A DNA stretch of 64,000 nt from contig JBFXAF010000002.1 in NCBI GenBank assembly GCA_050184585.1, positions 310,001 to 374,000 on the forward strand, read 5' to 3'. The stretch is from JBFXAF01 sp050184585. Its GTDB lineage: Bacteria > Pseudomonadota > Alphaproteobacteria > Rhizobiales > Rhizobiaceae. The translations under genes were made by a program, and so were the position numbers. The notes beneath the pieces are model-generated. The model was given only the letters and a program-made list of their open reading frames with translations, had not been told where the DNA came from and searched no databases. The stretch's first letter is position 1, and each line of letters starts with the position of its first letter. Positions 34,584 to 44,143 of this stretch are shown here, one piece after another.

Positions 34584-35671
34584 GTGTTCACCCGACTTTG
34601 GGCGCCCTTGCCCTGGCGCCCGTAGACCACGCGCACGAGTTCGGCCACCGCCTGGTAGAACTGCGCGGGGATGACCGTATCGACCGAAACTTGTTTGTAC
34701 ATGGAACGCGCGAGCGTCACGTCCTCGAAGACGGGAATGCCGTGGGCCTCGGCGATCTCGCGTATGCGCAACGCCACGAGATCCTGTCCCTTGGCGACGA
34801 CGACCGGTGCGGTGTCCTCGTCGCGCACGTACTTCAGCGCGATCGAATAGTGAGTGGGATTGGCGACCACCAGGGTGGCTTTCGGAACGGCCGCCATCAT
34901 CCGGTGGCGGACGCGGTCGCGCTGGAGCGAGCGCAGCCGCATCTTCACGATCGGGTCGCCCTCGCTCTGCTTCAGTTCGTCCTTCACCTCCTGCTTGGTC
35001 ATTCGCAGGTCCTGGCGCCACGAGAAGCGTGACCAGACCACGTCGAATGTGCCGATCGCGATCATGACCAACAGTATGGCGACGATCGACTCGATGGCGA
35101 TTTCGCGGATCACGCCGGCGAAGGCGATGGGGTGGGTGATCATCCCGGCCAGGAGACGATGTTCGATCTCGGCCGCGGTGAAGGCGAGGACGGCTATGGT
35201 CAAGCCGAGCTTGGAGACCGATTTCAGGAACTCCACCCATCCCTTGACGCCGAACAACCTGTCCCAGCCCTTCTTCAGCGAGATGCGGGACATTTGCGGG
35301 CGGATGCGTTCGAGCACCATGCCGGGAGCGTGCTGGAACACCGAGGCGAGCACGCCCGCGAGGATCAGCAGCAGCAGGATCGACCCGACCATCGCCGCAC
35401 CCTGTATCATCACGGCCTTGTAGATCGTGATGACGTCGTGCTCGGTCTCCATCGGCCAGGCTTCGGGCTTCTCGAGGAAGCCCGCGAGGAAGCCGGCCAT
35501 GTCGACCATGCTCTCCCGGGCGAAGAATACCGCGAAGATCAGGATCGCGACGAACGAGGCGAGGATCGGCGCTTCGCGCGACTGCGGAAGCTGACCCTTC
35601 TCGACCGTGTCGCGGATCTTCTTCTCGGTCGGGTCTTCCGTTTTGCTGTCTTTGTCGTCGGACTCGGCCAT
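34580..35671 (-). CDS. flhB: flagellar export-gate protein FlhB
   Basis: A 363-residue protein. It starts with a charged cytoplasmic segment (KTEDPTEKKIRDTVEKGQLP) and has four membrane segments. The NPTH autocleavage site lies in VVANPTHYSIALKY near residue 270. FlhB controls the switch from rod/hook to filament substrates of the type III export apparatus. It is followed by the small hypothetical gene and preceded by fliG, 47 nt upstream. Confidence 0.95.
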   Translation of the reverse strand: MAESDDKDSKTEDPTEKKIRDTVEKGQLPQSREAPILASFVAILIFAVFFARESMVDMAGFLAGFLEKPEAWPMETEHDVITIYKAVMIQGAAMVGSILLLLILAGVLASVFQHAPGMVLERIRPQMSRISLKKGWDRLFGVKGWVEFLKSVSKLGLTIAVLAFTAAEIEHRLLAGMITHPIAFAGVIREIAIESIVAILLVMIAIGTFDVVWSRFSWRQDLRMTKQEVKDELKQSEGDPIVKMRLRSLQRDRVRHRMMAAVPKATLVVANPTHYSIALKYVRDEDTAPVVVAKGQDLVALRIREIAEAHGIPVFEDVTLARSMYKQVSVDTVIPAQFYQAVAELVRVVYGRQGKGAQSRVNT

Positions 35672-35718
35672 GCGGCCTTCTCCCGTTCAGGAAAGTCGGG
35701 ACGGCCGCGCGGGCGCGG

Positions 35719-36735
35719 CTACGCAGCCTGATCGATCTGCGCCGAGGGCAGTTCGAACTGGCCTTCGTTGGCGAGACGGATTGCGGCGGAGGCGATCGTC
35801 TTGCGCGCACGGTTGATGTCGTCCTGCGCGACGCCATCGGAGCCTTGGCCGAGCTCCGCCTCGATCATCCGGCGCGCACGCGCGCCGATCGACGAGAGCA
35901 CCGCCTCGGTCATGGCCGGCTCGGCGCCGCGGAGCGCAAGCGTGACCTGCTCGGTCGAGATTCCGTCGAACAGCGTGACGCGCGCCTTCTGTGTCAGCAG
36001 CAGGATGTCCTCGAACGCGAAGAGGCGGGCGCGGATGGCGTCGAGGTCCGGAGTTCCCGAGGCGGCGAGGTCACCCATCACCTCGTCGAGCTTGGTCTTG
36101 TCGAGTTCGTTGAGCATGCTGGCCACGCGGCTCTGACCGGCGGAGTTGTCCTTCGTCGCGCTTTCGACGAGCAGGCGCGCCCGGATCTGGCTTTCCATCA
36201 GGCGGATCGCCGCGTCGGGCACCTTCGCGGTGGTCAGCATGCGCTTGATGATCTCGCCGCGAACCGGCTTGTCGAGCGTCAGCAGCACGTTCGCGGAGGT
36301 CTGCGGCGCGAGCTTGCTGAGGAGGACCGCCGCCGTCTGCGGATGTTCGGAGGCGAGGAACGCGCCCAGCCGCGCCGGGTCGAGCTTTTCCACGGCGGGC
36401 CAAATCGATTCCGGAGCGGCCTCCGCCGCCGCCGGCTTCTCCTTGCCCATGAGTGCGTCCATCTCCTCCTGGCTCAGCGACTCGTTGAGGATGGTGTCCA
36501 TCTTGTCGGCCGAATCCAGCAGGCCCGCGCCCTCGGTGAACTCGGCCTCGAACTCGGCGACGATCTTCTCGAGATCGCTCTGCGGGATGGTCTTGAGCAG
36601 GCGCGCCGCATCGATCAGCGCCCTCAACTCGTCCTGTTTGAAGAACTTGAGCAGCTTGCCGGCGGCGGGCTTGCCCATCGCCACGAGGATGGCCGCCGCC
36701 TTCTGCGGCTTGGTGAGGTGCGTGATCGCGTTCAT
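35719..36735 (-). CDS. fliG: flagellar motor switch protein FliG
   Basis: A 338-residue protein. LTKPQKAAAILVAMGKPAAG at the start, the LASEHPQTAAVLLSKLAP (EHPQ) motif near residue 133, and the C-terminal charged domain LALRGAEPAMTEAVLSSIGA are FliG hallmarks. It links the rotor to MotA and sets torque and direction. It precedes flhB and follows fliN on the same strand. Confidence 0.94.
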   Translation of the reverse strand: MNAITHLTKPQKAAAILVAMGKPAAGKLLKFFKQDELRALIDAARLLKTIPQSDLEKIVAEFEAEFTEGAGLLDSADKMDTILNESLSQEEMDALMGKEKPAAAEAAPESIWPAVEKLDPARLGAFLASEHPQTAAVLLSKLAPQTSANVLLTLDKPVRGEIIKRMLTTAKVPDAAIRLMESQIRARLLVESATKDNSAGQSRVASMLNELDKTKLDEVMGDLAASGTPDLDAIRARLFAFEDILLLTQKARVTLFDGISTEQVTLALRGAEPAMTEAVLSSIGARARRMIEAELGQGSDGVAQDDINRARKTIASAAIRLANEGQFELPSAQIDQAA

Positions 36736-36780
36736 GCGCGGCCCTTCGCTTGCGACTTCACCCGATCCCGTTTCACCCTA

Positions 36781-37164
36781 TCACGCCGCCTTCGTCGCCG
36801 TCATGATTTCCGTCAGCCTTATGCCGAACCGCGACGGGTCGTTCTCAAGCACCGTGATTTCGCCGCGTGCGATGCGCCGGCCGTTGACGATGACGTCGAC
36901 CGGCTCGCCGATGCGGCGGTCCAGCGCCACCGTCGATCCGCGCTGCAGCGCCATCAGCTCCGAAACCGGCATCTCGGTGCTTCCCAGCACGATCTGGACC
37001 TCCACTGGTATGCCCATGATCACCGCAGCGTTGCCGCCGGGCCGGTCGGCGGCTGCCGACTTCGCCTTGTCGTCCTCGTGGAGGACGCCGCGCAGTTCCT
37101 CGATCGCCTGGTTGAGCTGGTCTTCCGGCACGGCGCTGTTCCCGGCCGCTGCTTCGTCGCTCAT
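36781..37164 (-). CDS. fliN: flagellar motor switch protein FliN
   Basis: A 127-residue protein. The N-terminal third is acidic and variable; residues from about 50 on form the SpoA domain (VIMGIPVEVQIVLGSTEMPV, TVALDRRIGEPVDVIVNGRR, VLENDPSRFGIRLTEI). FliN builds the bottom of the C-ring with FliM. GGGGAG stands eight bases before the ATG at 37164; an upstream ATG at 37182 lacks a ribosome-binding site. Confidence 0.93.
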   Translation of the reverse strand: MSDEAAAGNSAVPEDQLNQAIEELRGVLHEDDKAKSAAADRPGGNAAVIMGIPVEVQIVLGSTEMPVSELMALQRGSTVALDRRIGEPVDVIVNGRRIARGEITVLENDPSRFGIRLTEIMTATKAA

Positions 37165-37191
37165 GATCGTCTCCCCTGACATGCCGGCGCT

Positions 37192-38121
37192 TCAGCTCGG
37201 CATCAGCTCGTCGATGAATTCCTGGCCGGCGTCGAACGGATGGCTCACCCGCACGGTGTAGTTCTGTCCGAGGCGACCGAACTCGCACACGAACAGCGTC
37301 TGCCCGCGCGCCGACAGGCGTGCGCGGGAGGCGGCGTCGGCGTCGAGCTCGATGAGATCGCCTTCGCGAAACTCGGAGATCCGGCCCAGCGTCAGGCGCG
37401 CCAGCGGCATCGTCGCCTCGATCGCGACCGCCGAGCGCATCACCTCCTCGTTGAATCGCGCCCGCCATTCGTCCGCCTGTTGTGCGTCCGCCCGTCCGCC
37501 TTCGCCGCGATGCTTGAGCAGGACGCGCTGTGGCATGTGGACGGCGAGACGGCCCTTGCTGGCCTTCGTCGACAGGGTGAAATCCATCCGCACGGCCGGT
37601 CCGTCGCGAAGCACATGCCTGGCCAGATCGATGCCCGTCATCACGGGAGCGAGCGGCAGTTTGACGTCGAATGCCCGCGGCCCGGTTCCGTTGAACACCT
37701 CGGCGACGACCGACAGGGCCGACGTGGCGACCTCCATCTCGGTCGGCGATAGCGGACGGTCGATCGGCGCGACCGGCAGATCGGGATCACCGCCGAAGAG
37801 CAGGCTGACCAGCAGCGCGATCGCCGGCGGGTCGAGGAGAAGCAGCATGGCGTCCGGCGACGACGCCGAAGCCACGACCGACATGGCATGTCCGTCCGCC
37901 GGGTCTGGTCTGGCGGCCGCGAAGCGCGCCAGCTCGACTGTCGCGAGTTCGATGGTCGGCGAGACGCCGAACGCGTCGCCGAAACCGGTGGCCATGCCGG
38001 AAACCGTGCGCTCCGCGAGCGCGCGCCCGGACGCCACCACATGCTCGGGTTCGCCAGTATCGCCGACCAGGCGCTCGACGATGTAGGCCCTCGTATCGGC
38101 GGGAGTGCCGGGACTTGTCAT
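37192..38121 (-). CDS. fliM: flagellar motor switch protein FliM
   Basis: A 309-residue protein. It is divergent from enteric FliM, as is usual in rhizobia, but has the central CheC-like region (LLLLDPPAIALLVSLLFGGD) and the C-terminal SpoA domain (PLARLTLGRISEFREGDLIE). No clear N-terminal CheY-binding EIDALL motif is visible. It lies 9-27 bases upstream of fliN and 34 nt from motA. Confidence 0.9.
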   Translation of the reverse strand: MTSPGTPADTRAYIVERLVGDTGEPEHVVASGRALAERTVSGMATGFGDAFGVSPTIELATVELARFAAARPDPADGHAMSVVASASSPDAMLLLLDPPAIALLVSLLFGGDPDLPVAPIDRPLSPTEMEVATSALSVVAEVFNGTGPRAFDVKLPLAPVMTGIDLARHVLRDGPAVRMDFTLSTKASKGRLAVHMPQRVLLKHRGEGGRADAQQADEWRARFNEEVMRSAVAIEATMPLARLTLGRISEFREGDLIELDADAASRARLSARGQTLFVCEFGRLGQNYTVRVSHPFDAGQEFIDELMPS

Positions 38122-38155
38122 GGTCGCGTCGCGACCGCTCGGCGCAAGGCCATCG

Positions 38156-39028
38156 TTACGCGGCCTTCTTCTCGGCGCCCGCGCTGAGCGTGCTCTGCTC
38201 CACCGCGTCGATCGACGGACGATCGTAGGACGAGATCGTCTTGCGGCCGAACTCGATGGCGACCTGCGGCAGCGAGCCGTTCATGTAGGCCAGCAGGGTC
38301 TGCTTAACGATGATGTAGAGGCGGTTGCGCTTCTCGCGGACCATCTTCACCTTCGCGGCGATCGGGCCGACGACGCAGTACGACATGAAGATGCCGAGGA
38401 ATGTTCCGACCAGCGCGGCGCCGATGAGGCCGCCCAGGATCTCGGGCGACTGGTCGAGCGCGCCCATGGCCTTCACCACGCCCAGCACGGCCGCCACGAT
38501 GCCGATCGCCGGGAAACCGTCGCCGATGACCACCAGCGCATGATAGGATTTCAGCTTGTCGTGGCGGATCGTCTCGATCTCTTCGTCCATCAGCGCCTCG
38601 ATCTCGTGCGGGCGCGCATTGCCGATGATGATGATGCGGCAGTAGTCGCAGATGAAGTGCGTCAGGTCGTGGCTCTTGAGCACCGTCGGGAAGGCCTGGA
38701 AAATGGCCGACTCGTCCGGATTGTCGATATGGGCTTCAACCTCCGAGCGCGACTTGGTCCGCAGTTCGCGCATCAGGCTGTGCAGCACGCCCAGCACCTC
38801 GAGATAATCCTTTTCCTTCGGCACCGACTGCTTGAACGCTTCCATAACCGCCTTGCCGGTGTCCTTCACCGTCGACATCGGATTGCCGACGAGAAAGGTG
38901 CCGAGCGCCGCGCCGCAGATGATCACCACCTCCCACGGCTGGATCAGCACCTCGATATGGCCGCCCATGGCCATGTAGCCGCCGAGGACGCAGCCGAATG
39001 TGACGATCAGGCCGATCAGGATTCCCAC
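38156..39028 (-). CDS. motA: flagellar motor stator protein MotA
   Basis: A 290-residue protein with four membrane segments. GILIGLIVTFGCVLGGYMAM opens the first and GDGFPAIGIVAAVLGVVKAM holds the conserved proline of the third. The large cytoplasmic loop contains PHEIEALMDEEIETIRHDKL, which interacts with FliG. It pairs with MotB (encoded at 54316) as a proton channel. It diverges from the DUF1217 gene and has a 157-nt promoter region. Confidence 0.95.
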   Translation of the reverse strand: MGILIGLIVTFGCVLGGYMAMGGHIEVLIQPWEVVIICGAALGTFLVGNPMSTVKDTGKAVMEAFKQSVPKEKDYLEVLGVLHSLMRELRTKSRSEVEAHIDNPDESAIFQAFPTVLKSHDLTHFICDYCRIIIIGNARPHEIEALMDEEIETIRHDKLKSYHALVVIGDGFPAIGIVAAVLGVVKAMGALDQSPEILGGLIGAALVGTFLGIFMSYCVVGPIAAKVKMVREKRNRLYIIVKQTLLAYMNGSLPQVAIEFGRKTISSYDRPSIDAVEQSTLSAGAEKKAA

Positions 39029-39185
39029 GGGCGCACCTTCGCGAATTGTCCGATTCCCAACCGCTAAGGTGTGTGCCTTGTGTGAGGCTTGAATCCGCCC
39101 TCCGGATGCGCCTTTGGACCGTCATTCAGGTTCGCGCAAGGAATGGTCGCTACCTTTCGGCACCCGATCGGCCGGAGACGTGCCA

Positions 39186-40997
39186 GTGTTGTCGACGTAT
39201 CTCAGCTATCAGATGATCGCGCGCGACCTGCCGAAGGCGCTCGATCGCGTCGAGAAGCAGCCAACGGTCAGCCGCGACACCGCCTACTATCTCGAGAATA
39301 TCGGCAAGGTGAAGTCGATCGAGGATTTCGTCGACGACGACAGGCTGTTCCGCTACGCGATGAAGGCCCACGGCCTCGAGGACATGGCCTACGCAAGGGC
39401 CTTCATGGTGAAGGTTCTCGAGGAAGGCGTCACCGATCCCGACAGTTTCGCCAACCGCCTGAGCGACAAGCGTTATGCCGACTTCGCCAAGACCTACAAC
39501 TTCGACAAGTACGGCGAACTGGCGACGACCTATAACAAGGCCCAGCACGACGTGCCGGCCAACTTCGCCACCCAGGTGCAGCTCGGCGCGCTGTCGGCGG
39601 GCTTCGCCGCCCACGCGGCCGAAACGGGATACTACATCTCCAACATCACGAACGCGACGACGGTCGACGGCCTGATGGCCGACCAGCGCCTGCTGGACTA
39701 TGCGCTCAAATCCTTCGGGCTCGACCCTGCCACCGAGACGCCGGAACGCATCCGCGAGATGCTCGAAGGCGGCGTCGCCGACCCGGACAGTCCCGCCAAC
39801 CAGCTCGCCGACAAGCGCTATGCGAACTTCGTGACCGCCTTCGATTTCGTCGCCCACGGGGCCGACACGACGCTCAGGCCCGAGGTCGTCGGCGGCGTGC
39901 CGAAGAAATACGCGGCGTCGACCGGCCAGGTCCTGGTCAGGATGGACGCGGCCTACATCGCGGCCGAGGCGGAGTACTACTCGGCCAACATCGGCGACGT
40001 CGCATCGATCGAGGACCTGCTCGCCGACAAGCGGCTGCTGACGATTGCAATGGCAGCGCACGGGCTGGATGCGTCGGCCGAAACGGAACGCACCATCCGC
40101 GAGATGCTGACCGGCGGGGTGACCGATCCGGCCGCTCCGGCGAACCAGCCGTTGAACCATCGCTTCCGAAACTTCGTCGCCGCCTTCGACTTCCAGCAGC
40201 ACGGCGCCACCACGACATCGCGCGACGTCGTGCAGCTTGAAACGCTGGCGCTCTATGTCGGCAAGGCGACGGTGGGATACATCGCTCCGACCGCCGACTA
40301 CATCGAGGCGGAGACCGACCACTACCTGTCGAACGTCTCGAAGCTGACGTCGATCGACGATCTGATGGGCGACAAGCGCCTTCTCGCCTATGCGCTTTCG
40401 GCCTACGGGCTGGACCCGGCGGTCGAAACGCCCGAGCGGGTCCGCCAGATGCTGGCTGGCGGCGTCGCCGATCCGCAAAGCCCGGCCAACAAGCTGACCG
40501 ACAAGAGCTACGCGGCGTTCGTCACCGCCTTCAACTTCGCCGAGTTCGGCACGGAGGCCACGACCTACGTCACGGCGCGCGAGGCCTCGACCGACAAGTT
40601 CGTGCGCCAGACGCTCGAGGAGAACGCCGGCGCGCAGAATGAGGGCGTGCGGCTCGCGCTATACTTCGAACGCAAGGCCGAGTCGCTCACCAACTGGTAC
40701 GCGGTGCTCGCCGATCCCGCGCTCGCGCAGGTCGTGCGCACGATCCTCGGCCTCCCGGATTCCTTCGCCAGCGCCGACATCGACCGTCAAGCCAAGCTGT
40801 TCGAACAGAAACTCGACATCGAGGATCTGCAGGACCCCGAGGCGCTCGGCAAACTCATGCGGCGGTTCACCAGCATGTGGGAGATCGCCAACCCGACCCA
40901 GTCGTCACAGCCGAACGTGGCGATCCTGTTCGGTCAGCCGGCCGAGTTCGGCATTTCCACCAACCTGCTGATGACGCTCCAGGGCATGAAATTCTGA
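39186..40997 (+). CDS. DUF1217 flagellar-cluster protein with four internal repeats
   Basis: A 603-residue protein matching the DUF1217 group encoded between motA and flgF in rhizobia. Four related units begin near residues 34, 148, 263 and 378, a period of about 115 residues. Each starts with a Y-Y/H-Y-x-x-N-I/V segment (for example YYLENIGKVKSIEDF), then RLLxYALxxxGL, xxMLxGGVxDPxSxAN and xFVTAFxF. No signal peptide or membrane segment is visible. Start GTG 39186 has GGAGA seven bases upstream; TTG 39189 is an alternative. It overlaps flgF by one base (TGATG). Its function is unknown, though it may be a flagellar structural or accessory protein. Confidence 0.85.
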   Translation: MLSTYLSYQMIARDLPKALDRVEKQPTVSRDTAYYLENIGKVKSIEDFVDDDRLFRYAMKAHGLEDMAYARAFMVKVLEEGVTDPDSFANRLSDKRYADFAKTYNFDKYGELATTYNKAQHDVPANFATQVQLGALSAGFAAHAAETGYYISNITNATTVDGLMADQRLLDYALKSFGLDPATETPERIREMLEGGVADPDSPANQLADKRYANFVTAFDFVAHGADTTLRPEVVGGVPKKYAASTGQVLVRMDAAYIAAEAEYYSANIGDVASIEDLLADKRLLTIAMAAHGLDASAETERTIREMLTGGVTDPAAPANQPLNHRFRNFVAAFDFQQHGATTTSRDVVQLETLALYVGKATVGYIAPTADYIEAETDHYLSNVSKLTSIDDLMGDKRLLAYALSAYGLDPAVETPERVRQMLAGGVADPQSPANKLTDKSYAAFVTAFNFAEFGTEATTYVTAREASTDKFVRQTLEENAGAQNEGVRLALYFERKAESLTNWYAVLADPALAQVVRTILGLPDSFASADIDRQAKLFEQKLDIEDLQDPEALGKLMRRFTSMWEIANPTQSSQPNVAILFGQPAEFGISTNLLMTLQGMKF

Positions 40998-41722
40998 TGC
41001 AGAACGGTCTTTACGTCGCGCTTTCGTCGCAGGTCGCGCTCGAGAAGCGCCTCAACACGATTGCCGACAACGTGGCGAATGCCGGCACCGTCGGGTTCAG
41101 GGCGACGGGGGTGAAGTTCGAGCAGGTCGTGACCGGCCTCGGGGCCGACGGCATCGCCTTCGCCTCGACCGGCGACACCTACATCGCCAACCAGTCGGGC
41201 CCGCTGCGCGAGACCGAGAACCCCTTCGACTTCGCCGTGCAGGGCGACGCCTGGTTCGGCATACAGACTCCGGCCGGCACCGTGATGACCCGGGATGGCC
41301 GCTTCACCATGATGCTGACCGGGCAGTTGGTCACCCACGCGGGCTATCCGGTGCTCGATGCCGGCGGCGCGCCGCTCCAGCTCGATCCGCAGGGTGGACC
41401 GCCCGAGGTCGGCCGCGACGGCGTGCTCCGCCAGGACGGCAATCTCGTCGGCGCGATCGGCCTGTTCAGTTTCGAGCCGGGCGTGAACTTCGTGCGCTTC
41501 GAGAACTCCGGCATCGTGCCCTCGCGCGAGCCGGACCCCATCGTCGATCGCATCGACGTCGGCGTCGCGCAGGGCTTCGTCGAGGACTCCAACGTCAACC
41601 CGGTGCTCGAGATGTCGCGGCTGATCATGGTTCAGCGCGCCTTCGAGGCGGCGGCGGCGATGGTCGGCCAGACCGAGACGACGTTCGACGACGCGGTGAA
41701 GACCCTCGGCGGCTCCCAGTAG
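40997..41722 (+). CDS. flgF: flagellar proximal rod protein FlgF
   Basis: A 241-residue rod protein. It begins NGLYVALSSQVALEKRLNTI with the family NVANAGTVGFRATGVKFE sequence. C-terminal RLIMVQRAFEAAAAMV is the rod/hook C-terminal helix. The ATG overlaps the DUF1217 stop. It is exported through the type III apparatus and lies 12 bases before fliI. Confidence 0.92.
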   Translation: MQNGLYVALSSQVALEKRLNTIADNVANAGTVGFRATGVKFEQVVTGLGADGIAFASTGDTYIANQSGPLRETENPFDFAVQGDAWFGIQTPAGTVMTRDGRFTMMLTGQLVTHAGYPVLDAGGAPLQLDPQGGPPEVGRDGVLRQDGNLVGAIGLFSFEPGVNFVRFENSGIVPSREPDPIVDRIDVGVAQGFVEDSNVNPVLEMSRLIMVQRAFEAAAAMVGQTETTFDDAVKTLGGSQ

Positions 41723-41734
41723 GGCTGACGGCCG

Positions 41735-43108
41735 ATGCAACTCGAGCCGCGCGTCGCCCTGCCAGCGGACAATCCGCTCGAACGCATCGCGGCGATCGCC
41801 CTCGCCTCTTCGGGCGAACATGCGCTGCTTCGCTTCGGCGGCGTGGTCTCCGACGTGTCCTCGGTCGCCTATCGGGTCAGGAACCTTTCCGCGGTCGCGC
41901 GGATCGGCGATGTCGTCGAACATCGCGGCCGTTCGGGGATCAGGCGCGGCGAGATCGTCCGCGTCGCGTCCGACGAGGTGCTGGTCTCCCCCTTCGACCC
42001 GACCACCGACGCTGGCATCGGCGATCCGGTCTTCGACCTCGGACCGCTCTCCGTCGCGCCCGACGCGACCTGGAAAGGGCGCGTCATCGACGCGCTCGCA
42101 CGCCCGGTCGACACCGGCGCTGCGCTTGCCGCCGGCGCGATGGTTGCGCGCGGGGTGCCCTCGGCGCTGGCGCGCCAGCGTGTCGACGCGGCGCTGAAGA
42201 CAGGCGTGCGGGCGATCGACGTCTTCACGCCCCTCTGCTTCGGCCAGCGGCTGGGCATCTTCGCGGGATCGGGTGTGGGCAAGTCGACGCTGCTGGCGAT
42301 GCTGGCCCGGGCCGATGCATTCGACACGGTGGTCGTCGCCCTCGTCGGCGAGCGCGGCCGCGAGGTTCGCGAATTCCTGGAGGACACGCTCGGACCCAAG
42401 GGCATGGCCAAGACCGTGGCCGTCGTCGCCACGAGCGACGAAACGGCCATGATGCGCAAGCGCGCGCCGGATACGGCCATGCGGGTCGCGGAGCACTTCC
42501 GCGACTCCGGCGACAGGGTGCTTCTCGTCGTCGACTCCATCACGCGCTTCGCGCATGCGTTGCGGGAGGTCGCCTCCGGCGCCGGCGAGCCGCCGGTCGC
42601 GCGCGGCTATCCGGCCTCGGTCTTCACGGAACTCCCGAAGCTGCTGGAGCGCGCGGGACCGGGGGACAAGGGCAGCGGATCGATCACCGCCATCATCTCC
42701 GTCCTCGTGGACGGCGACGACCACAACGATCCGGTCGCCGATTCCGTGCGAGGCATTCTCGACGGCCACATCGTCCTCGACCGGACGATCGCCGAGCAGG
42801 GACGCTACCCACCGGTCAACCCCCTGTCTTCGGTCTCGCGCCTGGCGGGCCGCGCATGGTCGGACACCGAGGCGACCCTTGTGCTGAAGCTCAGGGCGAT
42901 GATCTCGCGCTACGAGGACACCCGCGACATCCGCCTCCTTGGCGCCTACCAGCCGGGCGGCGATCCGGAGCTGGACGTGGCCATCCGGCAGGTGCCCACC
43001 ATCTATGACGCGCTGCGCCAGTCGCCCCAGGATCCACCGTCCTTCGACCCCTTCGCGGATCTGGCGAAATCACTGAAAGGCAAGGTGAATGGCGATAAAG
43101 TGGCATAA
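41735..43108 (+). CDS. fliI: flagellar export ATPase FliI
   Basis: A 457-residue F1-beta-like ATPase. Walker A is FAGSGVGKSTLLAM near residue 170, VVALVGERGREVREF follows, and Walker B is VLLVVDSITRFAHALRE. It drives substrate unfolding for the flagellar type III system with FliH. It overlaps the next gene by 20 bases. Confidence 0.95.
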   Translation: MQLEPRVALPADNPLERIAAIALASSGEHALLRFGGVVSDVSSVAYRVRNLSAVARIGDVVEHRGRSGIRRGEIVRVASDEVLVSPFDPTTDAGIGDPVFDLGPLSVAPDATWKGRVIDALARPVDTGAALAAGAMVARGVPSALARQRVDAALKTGVRAIDVFTPLCFGQRLGIFAGSGVGKSTLLAMLARADAFDTVVVALVGERGREVREFLEDTLGPKGMAKTVAVVATSDETAMMRKRAPDTAMRVAEHFRDSGDRVLLVVDSITRFAHALREVASGAGEPPVARGYPASVFTELPKLLERAGPGDKGSGSITAIISVLVDGDDHNDPVADSVRGILDGHIVLDRTIAEQGRYPPVNPLSSVSRLAGRAWSDTEATLVLKLRAMISRYEDTRDIRLLGAYQPGGDPELDVAIRQVPTIYDALRQSPQDPPSFDPFADLAKSLKGKVNGDKVA

Positions 43109-43685
43109 GGAGGAGCCTCTCGCGAAGGATCTGCTCCGGGCGCTGCAGAAGCGCTCCACCCATCTGTCTCGTCCGCTCAAGCCTGGTCAGCGTCGCGGCG
43201 ATCTTCTGATCGCGGGGCTGGGAATAGCCCTCGGGCTCACATGCGCCCTCTTCCCCTGGTACATCTTCTTCAATCAGGATCAGTTCGGCATCCGCGCCAT
43301 GAAATTCGGCGGCAACGGCGATCAGCAGGTCAGTGGTTCGCTGACCCTGGGACCGTTGCCCGAGCGTGTCGGCGCGCCGATGACGCTGGAGGAGACCCCG
43401 AAGCTGGAGCTCGATCTCTTCGCCACTGGGACATTGCCTCAGGATGGCGAGCAGGACGCGGAAATCGTCAATCTTGACGAGCAGCCCTTCCCGGTGGAGC
43501 CGCCCGTCTACAAGGTCGTGCACATCGAGAATGGCCGCGCCATGATCGAGGACGAGACCGGACTGTTCATCGTGCAGCGCGGCTCGGTCCTGCCGGACAA
43601 TTCCCGCGTGGCTTCCATCGAGCAACGCGACGGCCGCTGGGTCGTGCTGACGAGCGACGACCACCTGATCGAACTCAGCAACTGA
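43089..43685 (+). CDS. single-pass membrane protein of unknown function, downstream of fliI
   Basis: A 198-residue protein. A basic cytoplasmic N-terminus (about 38 residues) is followed by one membrane segment (LLIAGLGIALGLTCALFPWY, about residues 39-58) and a periplasmic acidic domain. The C-terminal part (VYKVVHIENGRAMIEDETGL onward) looks like a small beta-rich domain. It overlaps fliI by 20 bases and occupies the FliJ position, but neither its size nor its membrane anchor fits FliJ. Rhizobial clusters carry a similar gene here. Function unknown; a role in motor or export assembly is inferred from position. Confidence 0.78.
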   Translation: MAIKWHKEEPLAKDLLRALQKRSTHLSRPLKPGQRRGDLLIAGLGIALGLTCALFPWYIFFNQDQFGIRAMKFGGNGDQQVSGSLTLGPLPERVGAPMTLEETPKLELDLFATGTLPQDGEQDAEIVNLDEQPFPVEPPVYKVVHIENGRAMIEDETGLFIVQRGSVLPDNSRVASIEQRDGRWVVLTSDDHLIELSN

Positions 43686-43758
43686 CGATCCCCGGCCGCG
43701 CGCAAGGCCCACGCAAGACTGGCTGCCTACTCTGCGCCAGTCTGCCCGGGGACATGCG

Positions 43759-44139
43759 ATGCAGCCTGTCAATCTCTTCGATCTGGCCGCCCAACAGGCG
43801 CGGTGGCTTTCCGTTCGCCAGTCGGCGGTGGCCGGCAACATCGCCAATGCGAACACGCCCGGCTACCTGTCGCTGGAGGTCGAGCCGTTCCAGAAGGTGC
43901 TCGACAACAGCCGCGTGTCGATGCGGGCGACGCAGTCCGGCCACCTTGCAAGCGGCGCCACGGAGGCATCCATCGCGGTCCGGCCGGATGCCGACAGCGT
44001 CGCGGTCCTGCCGACCGGCAACAGCGTCGAACTGGAGAACGAGCTGATGAAGTCCGGCGAGATACGCCGTTCGTTCGAGCTGAACACGGCCATCGTGAAG
44101 TCCTTCCATCGCATGATGATGATGACGACGAGGGCGTAG
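43759..44139 (+). CDS. flgB: flagellar rod protein FlgB
   Basis: A 126-residue rod protein. QSAVAGNIANANTPGYLSLE is the N-terminal rod motif and AIVKSFHRMMMMTTRA ends it. It starts 73 nt after the preceding gene, so a new promoter is possible there. flgC starts four bases after its stop codon. Confidence 0.93.
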   Translation: MQPVNLFDLAAQQARWLSVRQSAVAGNIANANTPGYLSLEVEPFQKVLDNSRVSMRATQSGHLASGATEASIAVRPDADSVAVLPTGNSVELENELMKSGEIRRSFELNTAIVKSFHRMMMMTTRA

Positions 44140-44143
44140 GACG

